Source of the DNA: Monoglobus sp964617455
Lineage (GTDB): Bacteria > Bacillota > Clostridia > Monoglobales > Monoglobaceae
NCBI GenBank assembly: GCA_964617455.1
Contig: CAZTYF010000019.1
Location: 1-34,524, forward strand
Length of the DNA: 34,524 nucleotides
Direction of reading: 5' to 3'
The position numbers and the translations under genes were made by a program. Positions 6,872 through 16,036 of the stretch are shown piece after piece (the stretch's first letter is position 1; every line of letters begins with the position of its first letter). The notes below the pieces were generated by a model. The model did not search any database, had not been told where the DNA came from, and worked only from the letters and a program-made list of their open reading frames with translations.

Positions 6872-7615
6872 TTAGAACATAAATTTGACAAGGGCCAAAA
6901 TCAGCAGGTGAGCGGGATAGAATATATAAAAGAAATACCCGCTTGTTCGGCCGAGACTGCCGTCATAGAGAGAAATCAAGGGGAGAGCCAAAAGGGCGAA
7001 CAGAGGAATCACGGCGGCCGCACCTAAGCCCGTGATAACTTGAACGGCAAACCGTAGCAGGACGGTCAGCCCGAAAGCCAAAAAGGCTTTCCCTCTATTT
7101 TGAAAAACACCGAAAATAAGGATCCACAGGACGCCGATGAAAGGGTAGTCGCAGCAAAATGTGGACAAAATCAATGCCCCGATTATGGCAATCTTGAGAC
7201 CGGGATTGAGATTTTTCCGACGCCAAATCCAAAGGGCGGCCAATCCCGCCGCCAAAGTGAACAGAACATTCAACCGAAAGAGGGCGGCCAATATTTCCCC
7301 GGTTGAGGAATCGGGGCCGTCCAAACGGAACAGGGCAAAGGGAATCTGAGAGAGAAACCCAAAAACCAAGAGGCGCATCAGGTATTTCCCGAAGTTTTTG
7401 GTATGAGATAAGCCTTCCGCAATAAAGAAGCACATAATCGGCATGGTAATTCGGCCGATTATGTCAAAGCAGGTTATGAGGGCTCGGCTCGGATTGCCCT
7501 CGGGCAGCGCCGCCTCAAGGACATAGGCAAAGTGCCCCAAAAACATGGCCGCCGCAGCGATTATCTTCAGTTGGAAGGAATTCAGCTTTTGACTTTTAGG
7601 GCCCTCTCCGAACAT
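6872..7615 (-). CDS. TraX family membrane protein
   Basis: A 247-residue polytopic membrane protein with about seven or eight hydrophobic segments. The start (FQLKIIAAAAMFLGHFAYVL), IIGRITMPIMCFFIAEGLSHT near residue 55 and the terminal GYFFYIFYPAHLLIL are typical of the TraX family, first described as the F-pilin acetylase. Chromosomal copies in Firmicutes have no known conjugation role and are thought to be membrane acyltransferases. Here no conjugation genes lie nearby. GGGAG eight bases before the ATG supports the start. It lies 69 bases after methylglyoxal synthase on the same strand, beyond a terminator-like hairpin, and I see no separate promoter. Confidence 0.85.
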   Translation of the reverse strand: MFGEGPKSQKLNSFQLKIIAAAAMFLGHFAYVLEAALPEGNPSRALITCFDIIGRITMPIMCFFIAEGLSHTKNFGKYLMRLLVFGFLSQIPFALFRLDGPDSSTGEILAALFRLNVLFTLAAGLAALWIWRRKNLNPGLKIAIIGALILSTFCCDYPFIGVLWILIFGVFQNRGKAFLAFGLTVLLRFAVQVITGLGAAAVIPLFALLALPLISLYDGSLGRTSGYFFYIFYPAHLLILALVKFMF

Positions 7616-7644
7616 GGTCTGTTCTCCCGAATCTTTTCAAATTC

Positions 7645-7673
7645 AAAAGGCCCCCCGGATTCGGAGCCTTTGG
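7645..7673 (-). terminator. hairpin after methylglyoxal synthase
   Basis: Read on the minus strand, AAAGGCTCC pairs imperfectly with GGGGGGCCTTT across a short loop and is followed by TTTTGAATTT. It lies 12 bases past the stop codon at 7685. Confidence 0.5.
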
Positions 7674-7684
7674 TTTATATAATC

Positions 7685-8095
7685 TTAAACAATTCGCTTT
7701 GAGTTCACATATTCCCGCCAGTCCAGGTCGCCCCGTTCTATGCCCATAATGAGCAATTCCGCCGTGGCTATGTTGGTGGCGAGAGGAACATTGTGAACAT
7801 CACACAGTCTGTACAGCGAGTCGATGTTGGGTTCATATTTCTGCTGGGTGAGGGGATCGCGGAAAAACAAAACGGCGTCAATCTCGTTATAGGCGATTCG
7901 CGCTCCGATTTGCTGGTCGCCGCCGTCCGCTCCCGGCAAAAAGCACTTTATGGGAAGCCCCGTGGCTTCGGACACCAATGCTCCGGTTGTCCCCGTAGCG
8001 CATATGTTATGTTTCTTTAAGATTGCACTGTACGATATACAGAAATCAACCATCAAATCCTTCTTTTTGTCGTGCGCAATAAGCGCTATGTTCAT
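7685..8095 (-). CDS. mgsA: methylglyoxal synthase
   Basis: A 136-residue cytoplasmic enzyme that converts dihydroxyacetone phosphate to methylglyoxal and phosphate, a bypass of lower glycolysis. The start MNIALIAHDKKK, GTTG near residue 35, GGDQQIG (catalytic Asp) near 59, FFRDPLT near 79 and CDVHNVPLATN near 97 fit the family. The ATG at 8095 is chosen because AAAGGAGG lies nine bases upstream and family proteins start with this segment. Where most relatives have PHEPDV or PHDPDV, this one reads KYEPNI, so the conserved His and Asp (His98 and Asp101 in E. coli numbering) are Tyr and Asn. Activity may therefore differ. It has its own promoter. Confidence 0.88.
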   Translation of the reverse strand: MNIALIAHDKKKDLMVDFCISYSAILKKHNICATGTTGALVSEATGLPIKCFLPGADGGDQQIGARIAYNEIDAVLFFRDPLTQQKYEPNIDSLYRLCDVHNVPLATNIATAELLIMGIERGDLDWREYVNSKRIV

Positions 8096-8231
8096 TTCCT
8101 TCGCCTCCTTTGTCCTCATAGATCGATACAACTGTCTCAAGGTTTAACTGCCTGCTATGATTGTACATATTAAGTTTTAATATGGCTACCACAACCAATC
8201 AAATGGGGAGAAACAATCTCCAAACAAAAAA

Positions 8232-8260
8232 ACTATACCACAATTCCCACGGAATGTAAA
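8232..8260 (-). promoter_or_regulatory. promoter of mgsA
   Basis: On the minus strand TTTACA (8260-8255) and TATAGT (8237-8232) are 17 bases apart. The leader of about 130 bases begins with a small hairpin (GGAGA/TCTCC, near 8205-8219). The gap 8261-8361 behind pbp2 is AT-rich and otherwise empty. Confidence 0.55.
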
Positions 8261-8361
8261 GTAAATTTTTTAAAAATCCCGTAAATATTTCAAAAAACCC
8301 TCAAAAACCTCAAAAATTTCAAAATATGATAATTAATTTGTAGGGATTACAGGATTATTGG

Positions 8362-10425
8362 TCAGTCGACTTCCCTATCATCGGAAGTCCCCGCATCGCC
8401 CGCCGGTTCGCCGTGATAGAGTTCCATATATTTTTCGAACATATCTCTGCCTATTTGGGCCGCAAAGGAGCTTTTGGCTCCGTGCTCGATGACAACGGCC
8501 ACCACAATCTCCGGATTGTCATAGGGGGCAAAGCCGGTGAAAAGCACATTGTCGGCTCCGTCGGGGACCTCTGCGGTTCCCGTTTTTCCGCCCACCTCCA
8601 GAGAAAAATCGTCGAAAACCGAGGCGGCGGTGCCGTCCGCCACCACCCTGCGCATTCCGTCTTTCACGGCATTGAAAGTGGAATCGCTTATGGGATTGTC
8701 GGAGAGGATTTCCGGCTCGTTTTTCATGGTTGCCTCTCCCGTATCATAGTCCACGGTCTGCTTGACCAAGTGCAGACGATATCTCTTGCCCTTGTTGAGC
8801 ATGGTGCTGATATAGCTTGCGATTTGTGCGGGGGTGAATAAGTTATCCGACTGGCCGATGGCGGTTTGGAGCACATCGCCCGGATGCCACTCTTCCCCCG
8901 CGGCCTCCCGCTCTCCGGGTCCGGAAACGGTGCCGCTGCTTTCGGAAAGCTCGATGCCGGTGGGCTCTCCCAAACCGAATTTCTCACAGTATTCGTCGAT
9001 TGTGTCGATGCCCATCCTTCTGCCTATGTCATAGAAGAAGTAGTTACAGGATACGCCGATGGCCTCGGACACATTGATGGTGCCATGTGTGGCTCCGCTT
9101 GAGGAATAAGCCAAGCAGGTGGGTTGATAGTCGGAATAGTAGGTATAAATTCCTCGGTCCGTTATGTAGGTATCGGGGTTTATCAGTCCGCTTTCCAAGC
9201 CTGCTATGGAAGTCAAAATTTTGAAGGTTGAACCGGGGGCATAGGTTCCGTTAAGGACCCGATTGAAGAGAGGGTTGGACTCTTTTTTCAAAAGCCTGTC
9301 ATAATCCTCCGTGAATGTTTCGGGATTGTAATTCGGGTATGAGGCCAGGGCAAGGATTTCCCCGTTTCTCGGGTCAACGGCAATGGCCGCTCCCGCACCG
9401 TCGGAGCCCACCGCCTCGGCGATATGGGTTTTGAGGGAATTCTCGACGGACTCTTGGAGATTGGCGTCGATGGTCAGCTCGGCATAGTTCCCGGAGTGAG
9501 GCTTTTCGGAGGCCACCTCATCATCATACCTGCCGTCGCTTCCCAAACGGACGCTGCGGTATCCGTCTTTTCCCTTCAGATAGGGCTCAAGGACAGCTTC
9601 CAGGCCGTCCTTTCCGATTATGTCATTCACGCCGTAGCCCTTGTCTTTGAGTTTTTCGTATTCCTCGGCATATATCACTCCCGTTCGGCCCAATATGTGA
9701 GACGCCATATTTCCCTTGGCATAGGTTCTGACCGTGTCCGTGACAATGTCCGCAAAACCTTGGGAAGCATAGGTTTCCTCGATTTTTTGCATAACAATGG
9801 GGCTCACGTTTGTGGCCATGATAATCGGGTTCAGGCGGCCGAAGTTTCTTTGTTCCATTTCATATCGAACGGCGCATATATCAAGGGCCGTTGCCGCATC
9901 ATAGGCAGCGGATATGCCGTATTTTTCTTCAAAGTATGCCACAATCTCCCGAAGGGTGGAGAAGTTATTAACTCCGTTTTCCGATTCCCAGTCCGCAATC
10001 TTTTGGAGATATTTTTCGCTCTCGCTGTCTGTACCGTCGAAATTATACTCCGGAGAATCAAGCTCCTCGTTATATACGATGGGGAAGGCCGAAGCCAATT
10101 CTCCCCCGTTTTCTCTCAGGAGAGTCGTAATGTCCCCCAAGTTTCGGTTCAATTCTTCATCGGAAATGTCGGTTTTGAAAATTTGGATACTGTAGCCGGG
10201 CTTGTTTTCCACAATGGGAATTCCGTTTCTGTCCAATATTTCGCCTCTCGGCGCCTTGCTGATATAAGTTCTGACAGAACTGCCGTCCGCAACCGTCCTG
10301 TACTCATCGCCGTTTACCACCTGAAGGTTATAAAGCTGTATTGCGCACACAAGAGCAAGGCAGACAGCAATTCCGCCCAATATAAAAGCCCTGATTGTTT
10401 TTTTGTTAAATTCCATATCTATCAC
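8362..10425 (-). CDS. mrdA: penicillin-binding protein 2 (elongation transpeptidase)
   Basis: A class B penicillin-binding protein of up to 687 residues that crosslinks side-wall peptidoglycan together with the Rod complex. One membrane anchor covers residues 13-33. The PBP dimerisation domain follows, with APRGEILDRNG near 58. The transpeptidase carries the three catalytic motifs STFK (399-402), SCN (459-461) and KTGT (614-617). The frame opens with GTG overlapping the mreD stop (GTGA), or with ATG three codons later at 10416. No strong Shine-Dalgarno is visible, so translational coupling is likely. It is the last gene of the mre operon, as in other bacteria where pbp2 follows mreBCD. The tail after KTG is short and acidic. 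Confidence 0.92.
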   Translation of the reverse strand: MIDMEFNKKTIRAFILGGIAVCLALVCAIQLYNLQVVNGDEYRTVADGSSVRTYISKAPRGEILDRNGIPIVENKPGYSIQIFKTDISDEELNRNLGDITTLLRENGGELASAFPIVYNEELDSPEYNFDGTDSESEKYLQKIADWESENGVNNFSTLREIVAYFEEKYGISAAYDAATALDICAVRYEMEQRNFGRLNPIIMATNVSPIVMQKIEETYASQGFADIVTDTVRTYAKGNMASHILGRTGVIYAEEYEKLKDKGYGVNDIIGKDGLEAVLEPYLKGKDGYRSVRLGSDGRYDDEVASEKPHSGNYAELTIDANLQESVENSLKTHIAEAVGSDGAGAAIAVDPRNGEILALASYPNYNPETFTEDYDRLLKKESNPLFNRVLNGTYAPGSTFKILTSIAGLESGLINPDTYITDRGIYTYYSDYQPTCLAYSSSGATHGTINVSEAIGVSCNYFFYDIGRRMGIDTIDEYCEKFGLGEPTGIELSESSGTVSGPGEREAAGEEWHPGDVLQTAIGQSDNLFTPAQIASYISTMLNKGKRYRLHLVKQTVDYDTGEATMKNEPEILSDNPISDSTFNAVKDGMRRVVADGTAASVFDDFSLEVGGKTGTAEVPDGADNVLFTGFAPYDNPEIVVAVVIEHGAKSSFAAQIGRDMFEKYMELYHGEPAGDAGTSDDREVD

Positions 10426-10931
10426 CGAAACGAGTTAAGGGTTTGTATTTTGAATAAATTGAGGGTGCGGCCCACACACCAAAGCACGGGCACGATCAAA
10501 ATGCCGTTCATGAGCGCCTCAATCAGGACGGTTCTCAAACCGTAGAGGATGGGGACATCGATTTGAAGGCCTATCACGCAGGGAACCAAATATATAAGTT
10601 CCGCAGCTGCGGTGACTGCGGCGCCGATTATCATAAAAACATAAAAGGGAGGGGCCGTGTAGTATTTGCCGCCGATTATGCCGCAGACATAGCCTATTAC
10701 GGCAAAAGAGAGCATATTCGTGCCCACGGCGCGGCCGATGAGAATGTCATATACAAGGCCGAAAACCATACCGCAGACCATGCCCTGAATGTTTCCGCAC
10801 AGCAACGCAATGGCGGCAACTATCAAAACAAACAGCTCGGGGTGAACGCCCAAAACGGATATATAATTGAATATCATCGATTGGAGAATTACGGCAACGA
10901 TCAGCCATGCTCCGTGATGTAAGAACTTCAT
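10422..10931 (-). CDS. mreD: rod shape-determining protein MreD
   Basis: A 169-residue, strongly hydrophobic protein with about five membrane segments. Length, position between mreC and pbp2, and the FGLVYDILIGRAVGTNMLSF region fit MreD, a membrane member of the elongasome that links MreC and PBP2 to wall synthesis. The ATG follows GGGAG by ten bases. The stop codon overlaps the pbp2 start by three bases. MreD proteins are poorly conserved, so the call leans on context as well as sequence. Confidence 0.85.
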   Translation of the reverse strand: MKFLHHGAWLIVAVILQSMIFNYISVLGVHPELFVLIVAAIALLCGNIQGMVCGMVFGLVYDILIGRAVGTNMLSFAVIGYVCGIIGGKYYTAPPFYVFMIIGAAVTAAAELIYLVPCVIGLQIDVPILYGLRTVLIEALMNGILIVPVLWCVGRTLNLFKIQTLNSFR

Positions 10932-10966
10932 ATTTTAAGGCTCCCTTGTAATTCGGTTTCCCGGCC

Positions 10967-12088
10967 TCAGTCGTACAATCCCTCGTCGCTGTTTTCGTCG
11001 GCATTTTCGGAATCGTCAACTTGAGCCTCGCTGCTGCTGTCCGCCTCCTCCGAGGAATAATCCTCATCGGAGCTGTCTTCTTCCGAATAATTTTCCGAGG
11101 AGACATCTCTGTCGGGCACACTTTCGTCGGAATCCCCCTCCGAAGACTCGTTTTCCTCTTGAATCCGTTCCGCCTCGGCTCTGTCAAGTTCCTCTTGCTC
11201 TTCCTCGGCCTTTTTTCGAGCTTCACTCATATTGGCATTTTCCTCGTCAAGGACAATATCCATACTGTTGGTTATGATGAAGACATCCCGCAGGTTTTTT
11301 ATATCGAAGCAGAGGTCAACGGTGGCTGCCTTGGTCATTGTGACCGAATCCTCGGTGATTTCCGCAACTTTGCCCAGCCGAAATCCTGCCGGGAATATAC
11401 CGCCCAATCCTGTGGTTGTGATATAGTCTCCCACCTGAATGTCGGCGGCTCTTGACATATTGGAGATGCGAAATTGCTGCTTTTCCCGCAGCTCCGCATC
11501 ACCTTCGGCAATGACCAAATCCCGAGACCGCTCCACCATAACACCTGCGGAAAAGCCCGGGTCCAGGGCGGTCATCACACTTGCCCAGTTATTTCCCACA
11601 TCAACCACTTTGCCTATCAAAAAGCCGTCTTCCGACACGACGATATTGTCCTTTGAAATTCCGCTGTTCTTGCCCTTGTCGACGGTAAAGCCCGAAAACC
11701 AAACGGATGGCTCGTCCGCCGCCACAGAGGCTGCCGTCATGGCAAGGTCGGGATTGTCCTGCCTGAGTTCAAGCATACGCTTTAGGCGGTCGTTTTCACT
11801 GGCCAAGTCTTCGCTTTCGCCGAGTTTTTTCTCCATATCGCCGTTGGCGCTCTCCAATTCTCCGACCCGATTTCTGAGCTCTTTCAAGAGACCCAAACTG
11901 TGGGTCACGTCATAGACGTTGTTGCCGATATTTCTCAGGAATTTTTGGACGGGGCTTATGGCAGTCATGGAAACATTCTCAAGAGCCGGGGTGCCGTCAT
12001 AGATCCCAAACACCGCAATAACGCCGATGATGAGTATGGCGCAAATTCCGATTATGAATTTTGTCTTATGCTTGTTTATAAATTTCAA
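10967..12088 (-). CDS. mreC: rod shape-determining protein MreC with long acidic tail
   Basis: A 373-residue bitopic protein: one membrane helix at about 11-29, a coiled coil at about 68-115, and the paired beta-barrel MreC domain to about residue 275 (GKNSGISKDNIVV, GLIGKV-like GFLIGKVVDVG, GDYITTTGLGGIFPAGF). MreC scaffolds the elongasome outside the membrane. The last 95 residues are an unusual Glu/Asp/Ser-rich tail beginning after SEARKKAEEEQEE, with no clear fold. The frame starts with TTG, with AAAGGAG nine bases upstream. The gap to mreB is 58 bases. Confidence 0.92.
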   Translation of the reverse strand: MKFINKHKTKFIIGICAILIIGVIAVFGIYDGTPALENVSMTAISPVQKFLRNIGNNVYDVTHSLGLLKELRNRVGELESANGDMEKKLGESEDLASENDRLKRMLELRQDNPDLAMTAASVAADEPSVWFSGFTVDKGKNSGISKDNIVVSEDGFLIGKVVDVGNNWASVMTALDPGFSAGVMVERSRDLVIAEGDAELREKQQFRISNMSRAADIQVGDYITTTGLGGIFPAGFRLGKVAEITEDSVTMTKAATVDLCFDIKNLRDVFIITNSMDIVLDEENANMSEARKKAEEEQEELDRAEAERIQEENESSEGDSDESVPDRDVSSENYSEEDSSDEDYSSEEADSSSEAQVDDSENADENSDEGLYD

Positions 12089-12146
12089 CCGAATCTTCTC
12101 CTTTGAAGGTTGTCCGCGCTTTGCGGGGCCGAATCACCCGAAAAGC

Positions 12147-13163
12147 TCAATAGGTTTTCCTTCCTTTGCCGGCCAGCAGTCCCGAACGGAGCAGATTTTT
12201 GTCGCCCAGGGCCATGGCAGCGCCTTTTGCTGCGGAACATATGGGGTCCTCGGACATATAAACCCTTATGCCGGTGGTTGTCTGTATGAGTTTTCCCAAG
12301 CCCCTCAGGGCCGAGCCGCCGCCGGTCATTATGACGCCCGTCTCAATCAAATCCGCGGAAAGCTCGGGCGGTGTCTCCTCCAGGACGGCACGGATGGTTT
12401 CCGCAATCCCGGTTATGCTTTCCCTTATCGCACCGTTCAGCTCATTTGAACTTATGGCAACGGTCTTGGAGGCTCCGCTGTACATATCCGTGCCCTTGAC
12501 GGTCACAATTTCACTGCTTGCGGCAGGCAGGGCATTGGCCAGTCGAAGCTTTATCTCTTCGGCGGCGCTTTGGGCAATTTCCGTGTTATACCGCTTTTTT
12601 ATCATTTGAATTATATCGTTGTTTATGGCATCCCCCGCCACTTTGACGGATTTTGAAACCACGATTCCCCCCAAAGACACGGAAGCCGCTTCAGTCGTGC
12701 CTGCTCCTATGTCAGCCACAACATAGCCCTTGGGCTCGCTTATGTCAATACCCGAACCGATGGCTCCCGCAAGGGGGGATTCTATCAAATACACATCCTT
12801 GACACCGGCGGATATGGCCACCTCTTCAACAGCATGACGTTCCACATCACCGATGCCGCCGGGCACACATACCGCCGCCCTGATTTTCGAAAAGGGACTG
12901 TTAAGGCCCGCCGAAAGCAGGCATCTGAGCAGCTCCACCGCCGCGTCGAAATTGGTTATCACGCCATATTTCACGGGTTCGACTATTGTCACATCCTCGC
13001 CCGAGTTTTTTGACATTTCAAGAGCTTTTTCCCCAACGGCGACAGCCTCTCCCGCAGGATTCAGCGCAACCACTGTGGGCTCTTTGGCGATAACGGCGTT
13101 TTCCTTTCTGCTGTATATTCGGGAACCGGCGGTTCCCATGTCTATTCCCAAATCAATTGCCAT
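12147..13163 (-). CDS. mreB: cell shape-determining actin-like protein MreB
   Basis: A 338-residue bacterial actin that forms membrane-bound filaments and positions side-wall synthesis. Nucleotide-binding motifs are present in order: phosphate 1 LGIDMGTAGSRIY (residues 5-17), phosphate 2 ADIGAGTTEAA near 148 and adenosine IETGVIMTGGGSALRGL near 280. The VCVPGGIGDVERHAVEEVA segment near 97 is typical of MreB. The ATG has CGGAGG five bases upstream. It could also be annotated Mbl or MreBH; the next genes mreC and mreD favour MreB. The stop is 58 bases before mreC. Confidence 0.94.
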   Translation of the reverse strand: MAIDLGIDMGTAGSRIYSRKENAVIAKEPTVVALNPAGEAVAVGEKALEMSKNSGEDVTIVEPVKYGVITNFDAAVELLRCLLSAGLNSPFSKIRAAVCVPGGIGDVERHAVEEVAISAGVKDVYLIESPLAGAIGSGIDISEPKGYVVADIGAGTTEAASVSLGGIVVSKSVKVAGDAINNDIIQMIKKRYNTEIAQSAAEEIKLRLANALPAASSEIVTVKGTDMYSGASKTVAISSNELNGAIRESITGIAETIRAVLEETPPELSADLIETGVIMTGGGSALRGLGKLIQTTTGIRVYMSEDPICSAAKGAAMALGDKNLLRSGLLAGKGRKTY

Positions 13164-13204
13164 AATAACCTCCGATTATACAATCGCAAATGCGCGGTTT
13201 TTTT

Positions 13205-13825
13205 TTATATGAGGGTCCGAATTCCGAATTCATCTCTCAGAATGGAACAAAGCCGTCCCACGGGCAGGCCCACCACATTGAAATAGTCGCCGTCTATGCT
13301 CTCAACCAGCAGAGAGCCGTATTTTTGTATGCCATAGGCTCCTGCCTTGTCCATAGGCTCTCCGGTGTCCACATACCTTTCGATCTGCCCGTCCGTCAGT
13401 TCATAGAACTTCACATCGGTCTTGACCCTGTCGCATACGATTTTCTCTCCGTCCGTTACGGTAATTCCCGTATAGACCCGATGGGTTCTGCCGGAGAGTT
13501 TTTTGAGCATCTCTATGGCATTGTCCCTGTCTTTGGGTTTTCCCAAAACCTCATCGTCAACGGCAACCACCGTGTCGGCGCCGATGACCACAGCCGGGTC
13601 TCTCTCCCTTTCCGATATCCAAAGAGCCTTTTCTTTCGACAGCCGCATTACCATATCCGCAGGATGCTCTCCGGGGATGATATGCTCTTCGCAGGACGCC
13701 GCCTTTGCTTCGCATGCTATTTTCAGATTTTTTATCAGCTCCCGCCGCCGAGGCGAGGCGGAGGCAAGGATTACCTTCGGCTCACTCGATGCCCGAGCCG
13801 TTACCGATTTTCTTTTATCATTCAA
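13205..13825 (-). CDS. maf: Maf family nucleotide pyrophosphatase
   Basis: A protein of about 206 residues of the Maf/Ham1 house-cleaning fold, which hydrolyses non-canonical or surplus nucleoside triphosphates. LASASPRRREL (residues 20-30) is the phosphate-binding signature. GADTVV near 98 and the following DDEVLGKPKD carry the catalytic Asp and a conserved Lys; GRTHRVYTG and DKAGAYGIQ complete the family pattern. The start is probably TTG, eight bases after the U32 stop, with AAGGA inside the end of that gene. Maf directly before mreB is a common order in Firmicutes. Confidence 0.9.
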   Translation of the reverse strand: MNDKRKSVTARASSEPKVILASASPRRRELIKNLKIACEAKAASCEEHIIPGEHPADMVMRLSKEKALWISERERDPAVVIGADTVVAVDDEVLGKPKDRDNAIEMLKKLSGRTHRVYTGITVTDGEKIVCDRVKTDVKFYELTDGQIERYVDTGEPMDKAGAYGIQKYGSLLVESIDGDYFNVVGLPVGRLCSILRDEFGIRTLI

Positions 13826-13833
13826 TATCCGAT

Positions 13834-16026
13834 TCAGTCCTTTTTATTTCCTGCCTTTTCGGTTATGGCCCCCTTGTTAAAGTGGAACCTTGTGAATTCC
13901 TTGGGCCGATAGTCCCCGCCAAAGCAAGCGCTCAATACTCTTGAAACCTCGTCTTCATCTTCCACCGTAAAGCTCAAATTCAAAAGAGCCGCACCTTTTT
14001 TCTCTATTTCTTCCGTCTTGTCGCACATAAATGTGGGGCAGCTGTTGAGTATAACCGAGCGGCAGCTTTTTCCGTCCCGCAAAATCGGGAACTTTTTCCC
14101 GAGGCGGTCAACCAAATAATATACTTCATCCTTGCAAGGGCAAAGACCCAAATTGTCTCCGATGCAATTTTCGGTTATCATTAAAGGCTGATAGCCGTAT
14201 ATTCCGATCTCCGAGGGAATCTTTGATGCGATTTCCCCCATTTGGGATATATTAAGCTCCGGTGAGAGAAATGCCGTCCTAAGCCCCAAGGACTTAATCA
14301 AAACTTCCGCCGACAAAGCGTTTGTTATATTCAGCCTGAATCCCCCAAAAACCTCAAACTCGGTTTGCCACTCAAACGCCGATATATTTTCCGCTCTGAC
14401 TTTTGAAAATCCCATGCCTCCCAGTTTCCTCAGCCGAGATTTCGAATCTTCATATTCGCCCGGGTGCATAACATTGCGGGGCAATATGATTATCCTGTCC
14501 TTTTCCCGCAAGTACAGCTCCGACTTTTCCCAAAGCTCATCTATGGGAACGCCAATGTATCGAACACTGTTTCCGAACTCTTTTTCAAACTCAAGAATAG
14601 CTCGGAATTGCCCGTAGTTGCTCACATCGGCGGTAAAGCCGCACTTTTTCGGCGGCAAAGGCAGATGTGATCTTAAAGATGCGGGCACGGGTTTATTTTT
14701 ATGCTCCCGGCCGTACCTTTCAAGGATTTGAATCCGAACGGCCTCAAGGGCTCTGCGACGCAAATCGTTTATCACGGACAAAGGGACAAAGCCCTTATTG
14801 TCGCTGTGAATAACTATATCCTCAAATTCAAAAATGCTTCCGCCGGTTTTTGAAAGCTGTTTTTTCACCGTGTCCGAAGTCGTAGGCATTGTCTTGGCGA
14901 ATCCGACCTTTTCGGGCCCCGTATCCGTGACTGTTTCGTCTCCGCCTTCGGTTTTGACCTTGAGGCGCATGGGACGGCCCTCATAAAAATCAACCTCCGC
15001 CCAAAGAGGAATCTTAAAACGTCTATCCCTCTCTTCCATATCCTTTAAAATGCCTTTTTCCGTGGCACGGCTGCTTTCGGCATAGGGATTTTCGGATCTG
15101 TCAAAGGCGAACATACTTTTGCCTTTTTCCCCGTCGAAATACCCGCAAGTGAGACCTCCCCTGCAAAATATGCGGCTCAGGCATTCCGCCTCGGCCTCGG
15201 TGGGCTTTCGTCTTTCATCAAGGCAACTGCGGAAAATCCGAGTGACTGCCGCCACATAAGCGGGCCCCTTCATCCTGCCCTCAATTTTGAGGGCCGAGGA
15301 GCCGCTTTCGAAGAGTTTGTCAACTCGATTGATAAGAGACATATCCTTGAGGCTGAGAATGTATTTCTCTTTTCCACCCGACCTGTACCTCCGACGGCAA
15401 GGCTGGGCACAACTGCCTCGATTGCCGCTTCTTCCGCCCAAGGCACTGCTCATGAGACATTGCCCCGAAAAGGAAACACACATGGCTCCGTGGACGAAGA
15501 TTTCGGTTTCTATATCGATATTTTTCGAGATATGTTTTATCTCTTCGAAACTCAACTCCCGAGCAAGAACCACGCGGGAAAATCCCAATTCCGCCGCCGC
15601 TTGGGCACCTTTCAGGTTATGAACGGTCATTTGAGTGCTGGCGTGGAGCCTGAGACTTAAGTTATACTTCCTCACAAGCTCCGGGACCGACAGATCTTGA
15701 ACTATAATCCCATCGGCCCCGATGCTGTCCAAAAATTTGAGATAGTCGACAAGCTCGGGGATTTCCCGATCGCCTATGAGGGTGTTGACGGCAACATAAA
15801 CTTTGACACCCCTGAGATGAGCCATTGACATACACTTTTCCGTTTCGGCTCGGTCAAAATTCGATGCAAAACTTCGAGCACCGAAATTTTTCCCCGCCAG
15901 ATATATTGCATCGGCCCCCATAGCGAGAGCTGCTCTGAAACACTCAAAATTTCCCGCAGGCGACAGGAGTTCCGGTACATTTTCCTTTGCTGCCGATGTA
16001 CTCTCCGATTCGGCTGATAAACTCAT
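13834..16026 (-). CDS. U32 family protein (collagenase-like, RlhA/TrhP type)
   Basis: About 730 residues from the ATG at 16026 (a TTG three codons upstream is possible). The N-terminal U32 core shows LLSPAGNFECFRAALAMGADAIYLAG, HASTQMTVHN near 140 and the signature HGAMCVSFSGQCLMSS followed by NRGSCAQPCRRRY with its conserved cysteines. The long C-terminal part resembles the DUF3656 region. Although named peptidases, characterised relatives (RlhA, TrhP) hydroxylate cytidine or uridine in 23S rRNA or tRNA with Fe-S or prephenate requirements. An RNA-modification role is therefore more likely than proteolysis, but I cannot tell which RNA. It overlaps or abuts zapA, as in many Firmicutes. No strong Shine-Dalgarno is visible, which suggests coupling to zapA. 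Confidence 0.85.
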   Translation of the reverse strand: MSLSAESESTSAAKENVPELLSPAGNFECFRAALAMGADAIYLAGKNFGARSFASNFDRAETEKCMSMAHLRGVKVYVAVNTLIGDREIPELVDYLKFLDSIGADGIIVQDLSVPELVRKYNLSLRLHASTQMTVHNLKGAQAAAELGFSRVVLARELSFEEIKHISKNIDIETEIFVHGAMCVSFSGQCLMSSALGGRSGNRGSCAQPCRRRYRSGGKEKYILSLKDMSLINRVDKLFESGSSALKIEGRMKGPAYVAAVTRIFRSCLDERRKPTEAEAECLSRIFCRGGLTCGYFDGEKGKSMFAFDRSENPYAESSRATEKGILKDMEERDRRFKIPLWAEVDFYEGRPMRLKVKTEGGDETVTDTGPEKVGFAKTMPTTSDTVKKQLSKTGGSIFEFEDIVIHSDNKGFVPLSVINDLRRRALEAVRIQILERYGREHKNKPVPASLRSHLPLPPKKCGFTADVSNYGQFRAILEFEKEFGNSVRYIGVPIDELWEKSELYLREKDRIIILPRNVMHPGEYEDSKSRLRKLGGMGFSKVRAENISAFEWQTEFEVFGGFRLNITNALSAEVLIKSLGLRTAFLSPELNISQMGEIASKIPSEIGIYGYQPLMITENCIGDNLGLCPCKDEVYYLVDRLGKKFPILRDGKSCRSVILNSCPTFMCDKTEEIEKKGAALLNLSFTVEDEDEVSRVLSACFGGDYRPKEFTRFHFNKGAITEKAGNKKD

Positions 16027-16036
16027 AGGTGCCAAA

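Noticed and set aside
6838..6872. Terminator after the TraX gene
   Set aside because: A T7 run is present on the minus strand, but the preceding CTCCCGAGGCT cannot form a proper stem.
9424..10545. 373-codon plus-strand frame
   Set aside because: It is antisense to pbp2 and mreD, which carry clear motifs; no ribosome site.
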